From: Erigeron canadensis
Taxonomy: Eukaryota > Streptophyta > Magnoliopsida > Asterales > Asteraceae
NCBI RefSeq assembly: GCF_010389155.1
Contig: NC_057768.1
Location: 12,770,501-12,834,500 of the forward strand
Reading direction: 5' to 3'
DNA length: 64,000 bases
Shown here in pieces: positions 1 to 10,814 of this stretch (position 1 is the first letter of the stretch; each line of letters opens with the position of its first letter). Below the pieces are notes generated by a model. The model did not search any database and was not told the DNA's origin. It worked only from the letters and a program-made list of their open reading frames with translations. The position numbers were made by a program, and so were the translations under genes.

Positions 1-220
1 AGGTTTACATATCCTATGTATGTAACCCATGCTTCAAAGATTTATTTATTTCAAAGTGGCTTATACATATTTTGTGTATAACCCGTGCTTCATTGTTTTA
101 TTTATTTCCAAAAGATGCTTTCATGATTTCTTTTGAAAACCCTGGGCAAAAATTATTTTTCCCATCAAAAGATTTTGTTACTCTCCATTGTTAAAAAAAA
201 TTTTCTTTTACCAAAACTCT

Positions 221-292
221 CAATTGTTGATATGAGAGGCAAAGGATTGAACGCCTTTGTGTACTCCCTAGTTGTCTCATCTTGAACAATTG
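221..292 (+). other. Hairpin copy 1 with conserved GAACGCCTTTG loop
   Basis: Nested inverted repeats: outer arms CAATTGTT (221-228) and AACAATTG (285-292), inner arms ATGAGA (232-237) and TCTCAT (275-280), and a top stem CAAAGG (240-245) with CCTTTG (254-259). The loop-side core GAACGCCTTTGTGTACT is shared with copy 2 although the stems differ. It lies in the non-coding 3' part of a retroelement. A structured RNA element is my inference. Confidence 0.55.
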
Positions 293-329
293 ATTGAGAT
301 AAATGTGATTAAATGTTTTATTTTGCATC

Positions 330-404
330 CAACTTGTTGATGTAAGATGCGAAGGATCGAACGCCTTTGTGTACTCCCTAGTATTCTTACTATGAACATT
401 GTTG
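330..404 (+). other. Hairpin copy 2, same loop, different stem
   Basis: Same core as copy 1 (GAACGCCTTTGTGTACT, then CCCTAG), but the inner arms are GTAAGA (342-347) and TCTTAC (385-390), and the outer arms CAAC plus TGTT pair with AACA plus GTTG. The arms have changed together while the loop stayed the same, the pattern expected for a conserved stem-loop. Confidence 0.55.
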
Positions 405-559
405 TTGAAGCAAAAACTTTGTGTTTCTTAAAATCTTGTTCACGTTAGACTCTTAAATTTTTCTGTATATATCACAACAAAGTTTTTTTTGATCTCACAA
501 AACCCAATTTTTTCTCTACCTTTCTATGAAAAAGATTTGGATATACCTTTGCATAGATT

Positions 560-568
560 AAGGGGGAG
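560..568 (+). promoter_or_regulatory. Internal PPT-like tract
   Basis: AAGGGGGAG, the same motif as the tract next to the LTR at 2803. Two further copies are at 2204-2212 and 2437-2445. Multiple polypurine tracts upstream of the 3' LTR are known from Sirevirus-type Copia elements. Confidence 0.5.
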
Positions 569-1390
569 TCTGTGATTTCAAAACTTCAAATGTGTTTTCA
601 AATCTTTTCATACACATGTTTGATGATTTTCAAATGACTTCTCATCAATTGAAGTTCGGTGATTAGTTTGCACATGAGCGATTCATTCACTCCATGAACT
701 TCATCATCACCGATGAGTTCTAACCTCGGAGTATTCACTTCTGTTGTTAGTGATGATGGTTTCGTGCAAATAGGATGGAGGGAGTAAAGTCAAAAAGTGA
801 GAGGTTATGGTGATATGTTGTGAGAAAAGGGTTAAAAGAAATGATACCCTTCCCTAAATTTCTCAAATCGCCGGGTAAAACACATTTCTATCGATGTCAT
901 TTGTTGATATCTTGATAAAGACTTCATGGACCCAGTGAAGCGATGCACATCTTTACCTAACCACTCAAGTGTTTCTTAACAAATACTTGTTTCATTTCTC
1001 ACGGAGATTTTCACATTTATGTTGACTCTTCATTTGGAAGGTGTTGATATTGAAAAAGGGAGACATTCTGCTCCAGTCCCCGACTTCATTTGATCACGTT
1101 GTGTTTAGAGCTATCGTACTTGATCATTCATTTGATCATTTTCATTTTCTTAAGACACATTCGAGTCATATCTTTGTGATATTATTGCTTATCTATGTGA
1201 TATAGCCGGAACATTTGTAGAGATATCTTAATTGATATTCCATGATGATCAAATGGAAATCCTACCAATGCTAACATCTTTTCCAACATTGAACGTAGGT
1301 CTCATAATTGCATTTATGTGATTATCGAGTGAACGAGAAGTCTATCAGTGACCTCGGTTATTACCTACAAGTCTTTAAGGATAATAGATT

Positions 1391-1423
1391 ATGGTTATCG
1401 AACGCCTTGGTGACACTAACCAT
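1391..1423 (+). other. Hairpin copy 3, short type
   Basis: Arms ATGGTTA (1391-1397) and TAACCAT (1417-1423) enclose TCGAACGCCTTGGTGACAC. The loop contains the same GAACGCCTT core as copies 1 and 2. The matching site in the inverted relative (50404-50436) has a C instead of T in one arm. Confidence 0.5.
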
Positions 1424-2203
1424 GATTTATTTTCTTTGAAGCAATCTCGTGGTTGAAAAGCTGCAAGACCGAACTATGTTAGAACATTGCTTTGTGCATA
1501 TTTCAATGATACATAGGAAATCCGAAAAATATTATACATTTCTATCGGTCATTTCATTAATCCTTTTGATTTTTGAACATGTTAACAGATCATTCTTATC
1601 CGGTTTTTCCATTTCTCTTCTCACAAACACTAAAACCACCAACACCATTCTATAACGTTTGTACCAACAACTTCAACCTTACATTTTAGTTACCCTTAGG
1701 ATTCTTTGGGTTGGGCTAATGGTTTGGGTTGATGAGTTGATGCTTGATATTTCTCCATGCAAATCTCGTCTTAACTTGTGATATTTCTTTTAGTATTTAA
1801 TCAATCAATGTTTTCATAATGACATTGGTTCCCAACTTTGTCATTATGAGGGGAGAAAAAGATTATGATTGATTGAGAGAAAAATTTTGAGCTTCATTTG
1901 TGCAAACATGGAGATAGTGAGAAGGCTGTAGTGAGTGTATGGAGGTTAGGGATGAAGATAAGAGAGAATATTTAGAGTTAAGGATGTATGGGATTAATGG
2001 AAAAACTTGCAATTAATTAATGGAATTTCAGTCAATTTAGCTCAAATTTTCACTGGATTAAATCACTTAGTCAACTGAGTTCTTGACTTGAAAAAGAAAA
2101 TCAAGATAATTACAAAAATAAGAATGAGACCAATGATGAGAGGATATTATCTCAAGATGGAAAAACGTTCAAAGATGCTCCAAAATGTTTATACTCATGA
2201 ATT

Positions 2204-2212
2204 AAGGGGGAG
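2204..2212 (+). promoter_or_regulatory. Internal PPT-like tract
   Basis: AAGGGGGAG, identical to the tract at 560 and to the core of the LTR-adjacent PPT. Confidence 0.5.
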
Positions 2213-2436
2213 CATGATCATTTCATAAGAGATTTATCCAAATTTCATTCAAATATTTACTCTCCAAAGTGTTCAAGTTAAATGTAACAAAGATCAAAGC
2301 TACGAAAAGTTGAAAATTGATTGGAAGATTCAAGACGAAGAAGTAAAGCATCAAAAAAGTCTTCATTAACAGATTTCATTCAAGATCTTCAAGTTGTTCA
2401 TTTACACTTGTTCAAGAATGTTCCTATGTATACATC

Positions 2437-2445
2437 AAGGGGGAG
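2437..2445 (+). promoter_or_regulatory. Internal PPT-like tract
   Basis: AAGGGGGAG again, about 370 bases before the LTR. Confidence 0.5.
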
Positions 2446-2802
2446 AGTACAAGATTTTGTTACTTTATTCCTAGAAAACAATTTTCACTCAAGAATCGAA
2501 GATTGAAGAACCAACGCCAAGTTTATACCTTCCGCATTTTCAAAAGACAACTCTGATTTTTGGTTCAACAATTTTCAATGATTCAAGACACACTTTATTC
2601 TCTGTTCAATTAAGAACATTGAGAATTACCTTATGTTTTAACTTCAAGAAGTCCAAGACCAAGTTTGATTCAAGCTCTCCAAAGAAAATGAGAAAGCTTT
2701 GAAGTCTTGTTTCATCATACCAATTGTCTTCACCACCGGGCTCATCTACTTCATTCCTATAAGACAAAATAACACGTACTTCATCCATTACAATATATCA
2801 CT

Positions 2803-2813
2803 AAGGGGGAGAA
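2803..2813 (+). promoter_or_regulatory. Polypurine tract next to the 3' LTR
   Basis: AAGGGGGAGAA immediately precedes an LTR that begins TGTTAGAAAT. This is the plus-strand primer site of an LTR retrotransposon and fixes element orientation and the LTR start. Confidence 0.8.
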
Positions 2814-3156
2814 TGTTAGAAATCCAAAAATAGTGATAAATTGTAATTAAGATTGTGGACTTACTTGTGGTTAAATCATAGATATATGATAACTAAGGAT
2901 GAGGAGCTAAATATAAAGTTTAGCATGCGTAAGGACTTATAGTATAAATACTCTTCATTCCTTAGGCATCATATATATACATGTACATATAACTATTTCA
3001 AGAAAAACCCCTCATAATTTTCCTTACACCTCAGTCCGTCTAAAAACACACACACACATACTCTCTCTCAATACACACACTAAACACACCAAGAACACAC
3101 ACACTTACATCCGCCATTGTTGAGATCGAATACAGAGCAGAAATCGTGTTATTACA
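2814..3156 (+). repeat. 3' LTR of the left non-autonomous Copia-type element
   Basis: Begins TGTTAGAAAT after the PPT and ends TTACA, 343 bp. A TATA box (TATAAATA) is at 2943-2950, followed by a CT/CA-rich leader. Right of 3156 the sequence aligns with the protease region of the Athila-type element at 42640-42700, so the LTR end is set by that homology. Its counterpart in this window is the 265-bp minus-strand LTR at 37552-37816, with the same start and a TATA box in a similar context. The 5' LTR lies outside the window. Confidence 0.75.
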
Positions 3157-3649
3157 CAAATTCAGTCCAAAATTCTAAATCCTTAACCCTGACATGGACT
3201 CGTTCGACAATCCCCTTGGGTTGTCGGTAAGTCTGATCGGCTAACCGAATGCTCATGTTAGCGGGTTTTAGCAAACAAAGGGTAAGTTTCTTATAAATCA
3301 CAGTAGGCATGAGATTAATACTTGACCCTAAATCAACTAATGTACTCGAAAAGTAATCATTAATAACAGTGCAACGGATAAGAAAACTTCCTAGATCTTC
3401 AGATGTTTGTGGCAGCTGTGCTTCGTCATCCGGTGTATCGGGATTTTGAACTTCTTCACGTCTGTCCGAGTTGTTCCCATCTTTGATTTTGCATTTGGCA
3501 CTGAACTGGACCTCGACGTCTTCTTCCGAAAACAAGGTTTCACGCGAACCTAGTCTGACGGACTCCTGAGTGGCGCTGGTTGTGTCTGAGCGGCGCTGGA
3601 TGGCAACCTGGGGGCTTACAGCAGCGCTGCTTTGCACTTGGAGGGTCAC
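3157..3649 (-). pseudogene. Athila-type retropepsin, N-terminal part (A0)
   Basis: Minus-strand reading encodes the segment leading to LVDLGSSINLMP, the aspartic protease active site of Athila-type gag-pol, followed by IRLADQTYRQPKGIVE. It stops at the retroelement junction at 3156, before the flap and the ILGRPFL part. The upstream portion of the same open frame runs through a GC-rich repeat cluster and is not protease. In element A the same region is followed by a second protease-like module, which is lost here. Confidence 0.8.
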
Positions 3650-3745
3650 CAGCAGCGTTGGTTAGTATCCAGCGGCTCTGGGTGTTACCTGGAGGGTTTC
3701 CAACGGCGTTGGTGGGTATCCCAGTGGCGCTGGTGGCTCTTGGAT
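3556..3745. repeat. Cluster 1 of the CCAGCGGCGCTGG motif
   Basis: About eight degenerate copies of a near-palindromic 13-mer (CCAGCG G CGCTGG) spaced by 15-25 bases in an otherwise AT-rich element. It sits in the gag C-terminal to protease interval of A0. The homologous interval of element A carries its own cluster at 45528-45705. Confidence 0.75.
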
Positions 3746-4739
3746 AGATTCCAGAATTACGTTTTTGTCCGTTTCGCCTTCATTTTGCTCCCGTTTGACC
3801 TGTACCAGATTTGAAACTTCACAAGAATCATTAGAAACCTCAGTAGAGTCATTGCCTACGGTGAACACGGTGTTCACATTTTCATTCCGTTCGATCGGTG
3901 GTTGGTACTTTTGACTCGTGCTAGGGTTTCCTTGAGGGTTTGGCTTGAGATTAGCTTGTGCATTGCTTGCAAGTAGGCCATTCTCCTTCTTAGCACCATG
4001 TTCCATCATCTTCTCCATTGATGGCGGATAGTTGATCTCTTACTACTATATCCACTTTATGATCAAGATTTGCAACCTTCTCATTCAAAAACCTTGTATA
4101 CTTATCCAAGGAGTCGTGCCTTTTGTCGTTCATGTCCATGTACCTCTCCATCATGGAAGTAAGCTTGGAAATCGAATCCTCCTTGACTTCATTTTCCGTT
4201 TTTGGTTGCTCAGGTTAACCATTGTTTCTTTGCCACCTATTTTGAAAAGAACCAAAATTATTTCTATCATAACTAGAATTAATGTTAGAATTAAAGGGAT
4301 TTCTTTGAAATAGTCCTCGTTGAAAGCCTTCTCGGTATTGGTTTTGAACATAATTGACTTGCTCATTAGCCTCCTTTTCACAATCCTCGGTATAGTGCAT
4401 TCCTCCGCAATTGTTGCACCCGTGTGCAATCACTTTGAGGTCTTTATCCATAATGTCCAACCTATCTTCAAAAGTAGAAAAACGGTTAGATAAAGCTTTA
4501 AGTTCATGAATTACCTCATTTTCGGAGCTGCTCTCGATGCTAGCCACGGTCCTTCTTGATCTTCCTTATCGTTCCTTATCATCCATGTCTCGAGCTAAGC
4601 TAGCTTGCACCATATCCTCCATTATTTTGTTGGCATTTGTAGTCTTGTACAAAAAGTTACCACCGCCGGCTAGGTCTAAATCCTTTTGGAAACTCTTGGT
4701 TAAACCATAGAAAAAGATTTCCATGATCTCGTCCTTGCT
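3662..4739 (-). pseudogene. Athila-type gag, C-terminal half with zinc knuckle (A0)
   Basis: Minus-strand fragments continue the gag interrupted by the Copia. They encode LSKDEIMEIFFYGLTKSFQKDLDL, then a zinc knuckle CNNCGGMHYTEDC (CX2CX4HX4C) near 4385-4430, then a Gln/Asn-rich tail. The pieces lie in different frames (about 4566-4739, 4215-4547, 3662-4018), so the gene is frameshifted. In the ancestor Gag would form the virus-like particle and the knuckle would bind RNA. The upstream part resumes at 20263. Confidence 0.8.
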
Positions 4740-4777
4740 AAGTCTGTTAGGTCCAGTTTTGCTGGAAACTGGACCTC

Positions 4778-4962
4778 TCCAGTTGCATCTGGAGAGATTG
4801 AAGAATTGTCCGAAATATTTGAAGTCCAGTTGCAATGTACAGTTTATGCAACTGATGACTTCCTCCAGTTGAGATCTGAAGTATAACATCTAAAGACATT
4901 CCAGTTGAAGTCGAAGACAACAATGGAAGAAAGAGAAAGGCAATGGCAGCGAAGCCCAGTTG
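4778..4962 (+). promoter_or_regulatory. Cluster of TCCAGTTG boxes in LTR U3
   Basis: TCCAGTTG at 4778, 4825, 4864 and 4900, and CCCAGTTG at 4955. CAGTTG fits the plant MYB core CNGTTR. Repeated MYB-type boxes drive transcription of Tto1-type Copia elements in tobacco; a similar role here is inference. Confidence 0.4.
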
Positions 4963-5238
4963 ACTTTCTAATCAGATAAATCAATTGGAGATCTTTCAGT
5001 GTAAATGCCCTTACAAAGCTTTACACTGATTACGAGGAGGACCTTTTACACTACATCCTTTTACTCGGACAATAATCTTGTCTGTGGTTAAAAGTGCAAA
5101 GATGTAGAGTGGTTGAATAAAGTAACCTTTTGTCTTACTTTATTTAGCACACACACAAAGAATCATTTACTAATACGTTTGTGTGTTGTCAACCATATTT
5201 GTACGTCGAAGTTGAGATCCCAATGCTCAACCTTCGAC

Positions 5239-5246
5239 TATAAATA
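5239..5246 (+). promoter_or_regulatory. TATA box of the Copia LTR
   Basis: TATAAATA followed by GAGG, within the LTR. An identical box is in the 3' LTR at 19773-19780. Confidence 0.65.
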
Positions 5247-5724
5247 GAGGTCCTTGCACAAGCATTTTAATAACTTTGCAAAAACACATATACCTGCAAT
5301 ATCATTGGTGAACTTGTGCAATATTCTCTTAATCGCTAAAAGGAACATTTCACAACTCTAAGTGTTTCGATTGTATAAGAGAATTTCCAAGTATAGATCA
5401 ATTGTATTTCATAGGTTGTTAGGATATTTACATTCGTGTATTATCATGGTTCCGCAACAACTCTGTATTTTATTTACAATCTATAAATAAAATACACTTG
5501 AAAAATTACATATTGTCTCACCAATTTACTTTACTTGTACTTTACATTATTGCTTCGTATTTACTTATTTGTATTGTCACCTTAATAAGTAACTTCCAGT
5601 TAACCTGGTACACTGTTCACTGCAACTGGTCATGTCCAGATACAGTAAACGTGTTGCAAAGTAAACTCACCATCGACATAGAGGTGTCTTCAATAGTCAT
5701 CTAGTAACCATTGGGACTTACAAG

Positions 5725-5736
5725 TGGTATCAGAGC
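5725..5736 (+). promoter_or_regulatory. Primer binding site, initiator tRNA-Met type
   Basis: TGGTATCAGAGC, the standard Copia PBS complementary to the 3' end of initiator tRNA-Met, three bases after the LTR. Confidence 0.92.
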
Positions 5737-5780
5737 AGGCAGGTTGAATTGTATCAATTCCATAACCTAGGTCTGCTTAG

Positions 5781-6976
5781 ATGTCTACTGAAGGTGAGAA
5801 TGTTTCTGGTCGTCAAAATGAAACTAATCCCAATAACACTGTACCTGTTACTCCTTTAAATACCAACCCTCCTCCTCCTCCTCCTACACCTGGAGCCAGC
5901 CACGTCCATGTACATTATTCTAACACTCCTGTTCCCAAGTTCGATGGGAGCAGTGACACTTTTGGTACATGGAAAGCCAGAATGCTCTTGCATTTTGGTA
6001 GGATAGGGAGGTATATGTTGAAAATCCTCAAGGATGGACCATATATACCCATGTCCAGTGGGGTAAGTCCTCATCTAGACCCAACTGGGAGAAGAGGTAC
6101 CAGGGAGAAAGCAAAAGAACATTGGCTTGATGAGGATCGCAGATTGGTTGACCTTGATACTAGAATGAAAAACATGATCCTCGTTGTTGTCCTTGAGGAA
6201 CTATTTCCAACACTTGTGTTGTTCCCCAGTGCCAAGTCAATGTGGGATGAATTAGTTCTCCAGTTTGAAGGAGGAAATGACACCATTGCCACCAGGAAGG
6301 TTGCTTTAAACAAGAAGTATGATCCTTCTTTACTCTTCCCAATGAAAGTTTAACTGGTACCTACACCAGATTTACTAGCCTCATTAACCAACTGAGAGGC
6401 TTGGGTGTAAAGAAGGATAAGGATATTCTTCTTGAAAAGTTTTATGATATTTTACCATCCAAATGGGCACACATGGTTTTTGTACTAAGACAAGGAAAGA
6501 TCTTGCACAACCATACTCTTGCATCTCTCTATGGAGCCTTCAGATTCACTGAAGATAATAATGCTGCAAGATTACTGGCTGAGCAAGATGCTTTAAACCA
6601 TGCTCAGAGTTCCAAGGTCGCCAGCTTAACTGGTCAACCTTGTGCTGCTTTAATGTCTGCTGAGAATGTCCAGCCACATTCTATGAAAGAGATGTTAAAC
6701 AACTTCTTGAACTCTGGCCTGACGACTAATCTCAGTGATGGTTGTGATGACAATGAAAATGATGATCTGGTCGCCATGATTGCTAAAACCTTTAACAGGT
6801 TTAAGCATAAATCTAATAGATTTAATGGGTCGAATAATGCTTCCAGCTCCAACTCTCTGGATAAAGCCAATCTGACCTGCTATAAGTGTGGTAAGAAAGG
6901 TCACTTCATGAAGGAATGCAGATCTAGTCTGTCGAACAATCAAACTGGTCCCTTTGTCCCAAGTTTTGTAAAATAA
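5781..6976 (+). pseudogene. Copia gag, frameshifted
   Basis: Starts MSTEGENVSGRQ 44 bases after the PBS, with a Pro run, then a UBN2/retrotran-gag type domain (AKSMWDELVLQFEGG, later TYTRFTSLINQLRGLGV) and a zinc knuckle CYKCGKKGHFMKEC (CX2CX4HX4C) near 6879-6920. The first frame stops at about 6352. The family reading resumes in another frame around 6345-6355, so there is one frameshift in the middle of the domain. Gag would build the particle and bind genomic RNA. The gene is inactive without correction of that shift. Confidence 0.88.
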
Positions 6977-8071
6977 GATGATTATAAGGCCAAATATAAA
7001 AAGCTAAAGGCCTAGATTGCCCTCATGTCACTTGAGCAAGAAAAAGAAAAAGAAAAGAACAAATGCATGATGGCTCAAACTAAAGGAAAGTGGGAACTCT
7101 CTGATGACTCATCTGATGATGACGAAGAGATCAGGGATGTGTGTTTTATGTCTCTGGAAATCAACAACCGATGGTGAAAGATGATGTTATTTCTGGAAGA
7201 TGGGTGGGATGATGAGATGGATACATAATCAAAACTGGACATTGTTGAATCACTTAATGATGATTTACTTTTTGTTGAAACAATGAGAACTGATTGTGAA
7301 AGATATCTTGAAACTGTTTTAATTGAGCTAAATAATTTGAAACCTCAATTGAATGATTTGCAAAGTGTCTAGTTGGCTCTCAAAGAGTCAGATTTGAAAA
7401 ATGAGGCATTGCAAAGAGATAACCACAAATTGAAATATGATCTTGAAAAAGAACACATGGTTATCAAATCTTGGGTATAAGCATCTGGTAAAAATTATGA
7501 TGCATTTTCAAATACCATTGATGCTCAAGAAACTGCCTGCAAATCTGGTGATCTCCAGATGGCAGCTGTTTTACCCTCAATCCACCAGATGCCTGAATCA
7601 GTTAGAATTGAGACTCCATATCACTCTTCTAACATTGCCAAATCTGAATCTGTTGAGACCACCCATGTTGAGGCCAAAACTGGAGCCAAAAAGGCTAAAG
7701 CTCTAGTTAAAAAGGAAGCTGATGATGTTCCTTTGCCTCAAAAGTCCAAATAGCCCAAGACTCCCAAGACTAAAAATTCTGCTAACCCCAAGTCCAAGGG
7801 TCAGCAGCCTGAATAAAACAACTTTTTGTTGAAACTGGAGAGTCAACTCCAATATTTGTCAAGGCAGGTACAAAGTTGTACTGCCAGAATTAAAAATCTG
7901 GAAGGAGCTTCGACTCCTCCAGTTGAAAAACAAGTTGTTAAAACCCCTCTTTTATAATCCTCCAGTTTCAGCCTCCAGTTCAATCCCAAGTCAATATGTT
8001 GAGACTTCTTAGGAGAAGTCTAGTGGACCCATCAAGAAAAGATGGGTTCACAAAAATAACTGATTATTTAC
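6977..8071 (+). pseudogene. Copia gag-pol linker, degenerate
   Basis: Lies between the gag zinc knuckle and the protease. It is Lys/Glu-rich and keeps short stretches such as KVALVKKEADDVPLPQ, interrupted by stops in all forward frames. This matches the variable, coiled-coil-prone linker of such Copia elements. No domain is recognisable. Confidence 0.6.
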
Positions 8072-9824
8072 TTGGGTGTGCAGGGCGATCGAAAGAAGAA
8101 TATCTGGTATCTGGACAGCGCACCTGGTCGGACTATGACCGGATGTAAGCCCCTGCTGGAAGATTTCACTGTCCAAGATGGACCGGCAGTGACATTTGGT
8201 AATGATCGAAGTGGGAAAACTAAAGGATATGGTATAATCAATAATGGAAAGATCCAGTTCACTAAAGTTGCATTTGTTAATGGTTTGAAATACAACTTGA
8301 TAAGTGTCAGTCAACTTTGTGATGACGGATATAAGGTATTGTCCGATATTGCTCAAGGTACCATATTTAACAAGGATTGGAAGGTGGTGATGATTGCACC
8401 AAGAAAAGGAAATGTGTACGTGATGGACATGGATCCAACTCCAAAAGAGCATTGTTTCTATGTCAAAGCTGATGAGGACACCAACTGGCTGTGGCACAAA
8501 AGATTTTCCCATCTAAATTTTAAAAATATAAATAAGTTGTCTCGAAAACAACTGGCAGATGGGATACCTCCAATTTCTTTTAAAAAGGAAAAGCCATGTC
8601 GAGGGTGTGAGATGGGCAAGCAGAAAAGAGCCAGTTTCAAGACCAGGCAAAACTTCAACATCACTGAACCTCTTCACATGCTTCATATGGATCTCTTTGG
8701 TCCAGTGAATGTTCAAACTAAAGCTGGTAAGCGTTACACTTTAGTTGTTGTTGATGAATACACCAGATTTTGTTGGGTGGTATTCATCAGATCAAAAAGT
8801 GATGCACCTGGTGAAATCATCTCTCTCATCAAGAAAATTGAACTCAAGTATACCAAGAAAGTGTGTCAGTTGCGAAGTGATAATGGCACAAAATTTCAAA
8901 ATAAAGAACTTGAATCATTTTGCAATGACACTGGCATTTCTCAGAACTTCTCTTCAACCCGTTCTCCAGAGCAAAATGGTGTGGTTGAAAGAAAGAATCA
9001 CACATTAATTGAAGCTGATAGAAGTATGTTATCTGAATCAGGTCTTCCCACCTGTTTTTGGGCTGAAGCTGGGGCAACTGCTTGTCATACCCAAAATCGG
9101 TCAGTTTATGTCAAGAGACATAGGAAGACTGCCTATGAAGTCCTCCGGAATTGTAAAGCAAATATTGGATATTTTCATGTATTTGGTTGTCCAGTTTATA
9201 TCTTAAACGATTCTAGTCAGTTGGGAAAGTTTGATGCAAAGGCTGACGAGGGTGTTTTTGTGGGATATTCAGGTATAAGAAAAGCCTATCGACTTTACAA
9301 TTATAGACTCCAAAAGGTACATGAGTCAATTCATGTCACATTCGATGAATCAAATGAAGCAATCAATAAAAGACCAAGCCTTGATTTATCTCCAGTTGTC
9401 CCAGTTGATTTTGGTGTATCTGATCAAGTTCATCAATTAGTTATTGCACCAAAAGATGTTTCCAGTCACCAAGACTTGGAACCTGTTGCACAGAAGAAAA
9501 GCTCCAGTGACACTTCATTCTATCCCTCAATCAGTTTCAATCTCCCACATAAACTGGTAATTGGATCAGATGTACATGCCACAACAACATCAGAACCAGT
9601 TCAAACCTCTCCAGTTCTTCAAAACATGCCTTCATTTGAAGAAACTCACATTGTCGATCCAGTTGACTCTGATGAGGAAGTTGAAGTAGTTTGGGCTGAT
9701 CCTTCTCCAGTTGCTACAACTGTTGAAGATCCCCAGGTGACTTGCACTGATGTTGTGATATATCAACCTAGTCAATACAATAAATGGACAGCTGCTCATC
9801 CAATTGAACAAATTATTGGAGATC
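8072..9824 (+). CDS. Copia protease relic, GAG-pre-integrase and integrase
   Basis: Open frame of about 585 residues up to the CACTA junction (the frame then runs to 9892 through transposon DNA). Protease remnant: WYLDSA at residues 12-17, where Copia proteases have LDSG, so the catalytic triad is damaged. GAG-pre-integrase: WHKRFSHLNF and CRGCEMGKQ form the HHCC zinc site. Integrase core: HMDLFGPV, LRSDNGTKF and SPEQNGVVERKN supply the D, D and E residues. The frame then runs through a variable linker to HPIEQIIGDP, where reverse transcriptase should follow. Instead the CACTA terminus begins. The start shown is the first ATG of the open frame, not a natural start; in the element this is part of a polyprotein. 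Confidence 0.88.
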
Positions 9825-10814
9825 CACTACAAAAAAAGTGGTCTTCAGGGACTGACTTTTTAGAGACTGATAAATCAGTCTTGGATACATAGTATCGGTA
9901 ACTGAAAAATCAATTACCATTACCTCTAAGGACTGAATTCTTAGTGACGGGTTGTAAGAACTAAATATCAGTCTTTAATTCATCGACGTTATGTTTGAGA
10001 CTAAACTTCAGTTACAAAAATATCAGCAAGCTAAAAATTTTTGGAGGAAAATTTATTAGTGACTGATTTTCAATCTTAACTTAACTCATGATACATGGAC
10101 AATATAATTAAGACTAAACTTCAGTTACAAACAATTTTGCGCAATAAAAAGTTTTGTAGGGAAATTTGTTAGTAACTGAATTTCAGTCTCACCTAAACCC
10201 TTATTCATGGACAACATATTTAATATTATATTTGAGTTACAAAAAAATTTAGGCAATAAAAACTTTTAGAGGGAAATTTGTTAGTAACTGATTTTCAGTC
10301 TGAACTTAGCCCATAATACATTGACAACGTAATTGAGACTAAACTTTAGTTACAAAAAAGTTTGCGCAATAAAAACTTTTGTAGGGAAATTTGTTAGTAA
10401 CTAAATTTCAGTCCGAGCTAAACCCTTATTTATGGACAACATATTTAAGATTATACTTTAGTTACAAAAAGATTTACGCAATAAAAAGTTTTATGGGGAA
10501 ATTTTTTAGTGACTAAATTTCAGTTCCAAGTAAATGCTTAATACATTGGGGAAATTTTAAGACTAAATTTTAGTTACAAAAATGTTTGTACAACAAAAAA
10601 TTTTGAAGCGAAATTTGTTAGTGCCTGAGTTTAAGTCTCAACTAAACCTTTAATACATGAACAACATTAAGTTACACACCTGCAACAAAAGCTTAACAAT
10701 AGACTATGATAGGTTTCATCTAAATTTGAATAAATATAAATATACAAAAGTTAATAACATGAATTTTACAACTTGCAAAAGTCTTTAAGTCATAAGCCGG
10801 TGGATCGACACGTT
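9825..10814. mobile_element. CACTA transposon end with subterminal repeats, truncated
   Basis: Begins CACTACAAAAAAAGTG, the terminal inverted repeat of CACTA (En/Spm) elements, inserted at the Copia IIGDP codons. A palindrome GACTGAT-AA-ATCAGTC follows at 9865-9880, then a tandem array. No matching GTAGTG terminus is found before the next transposon end at 10815, so only one end remains. Subterminal repeats of this kind bind the transposase in En/Spm; that role is inferred here. Confidence 0.75.
10043..10640 (+). repeat. 112-bp tandem repeat, about six copies
   Basis: The marker GGGAAATTTGTTAGTAACTG or close variants recurs near 10046, 10159, 10271, 10384, 10496 and 10608, a regular 112-113 bp step. 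Each unit also holds a CAGTTACAAAAA and a GCAATAAAAACTTTT block. The copies have diverged by substitutions. It lies in the subterminal part of the CACTA element. Confidence 0.8.

Larger units (their letters stand above)
1..2813 (+). mobile_element. 3' non-coding part of a non-autonomous Copia-type element
   Basis: AT-rich sequence without a credible long reading frame. It ends in a polypurine tract directly followed by an LTR, so it is the 3' internal part of a plus-strand LTR retrotransposon. Large parts recur as reverse complement at about 49.6-51.4 kb; for example the segment around 1044-1100 matches 50745-50790 inverted. The two are therefore relatives of one family. Short open frames here have no recognisable domain. 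The left part lies outside the window. It carries several PPT-like tracts and hairpins, listed separately. Confidence 0.7.
4745..5722 (+). repeat. Copia 5' LTR
   Basis: 978 bp, TGTTAGGTCC to GACTTACA. TATA box at 5239-5246; four TCCAGTTG and one CCCAGTTG repeats lie in the upstream 220 bp. The other copy is at 19280-20257. Confidence 0.92.

Noticed and set aside
5725..5736. tRNA gene fragment
   Set aside because: Only the 12 bases complementary to the initiator tRNA 3' end are present, as expected for a PBS.
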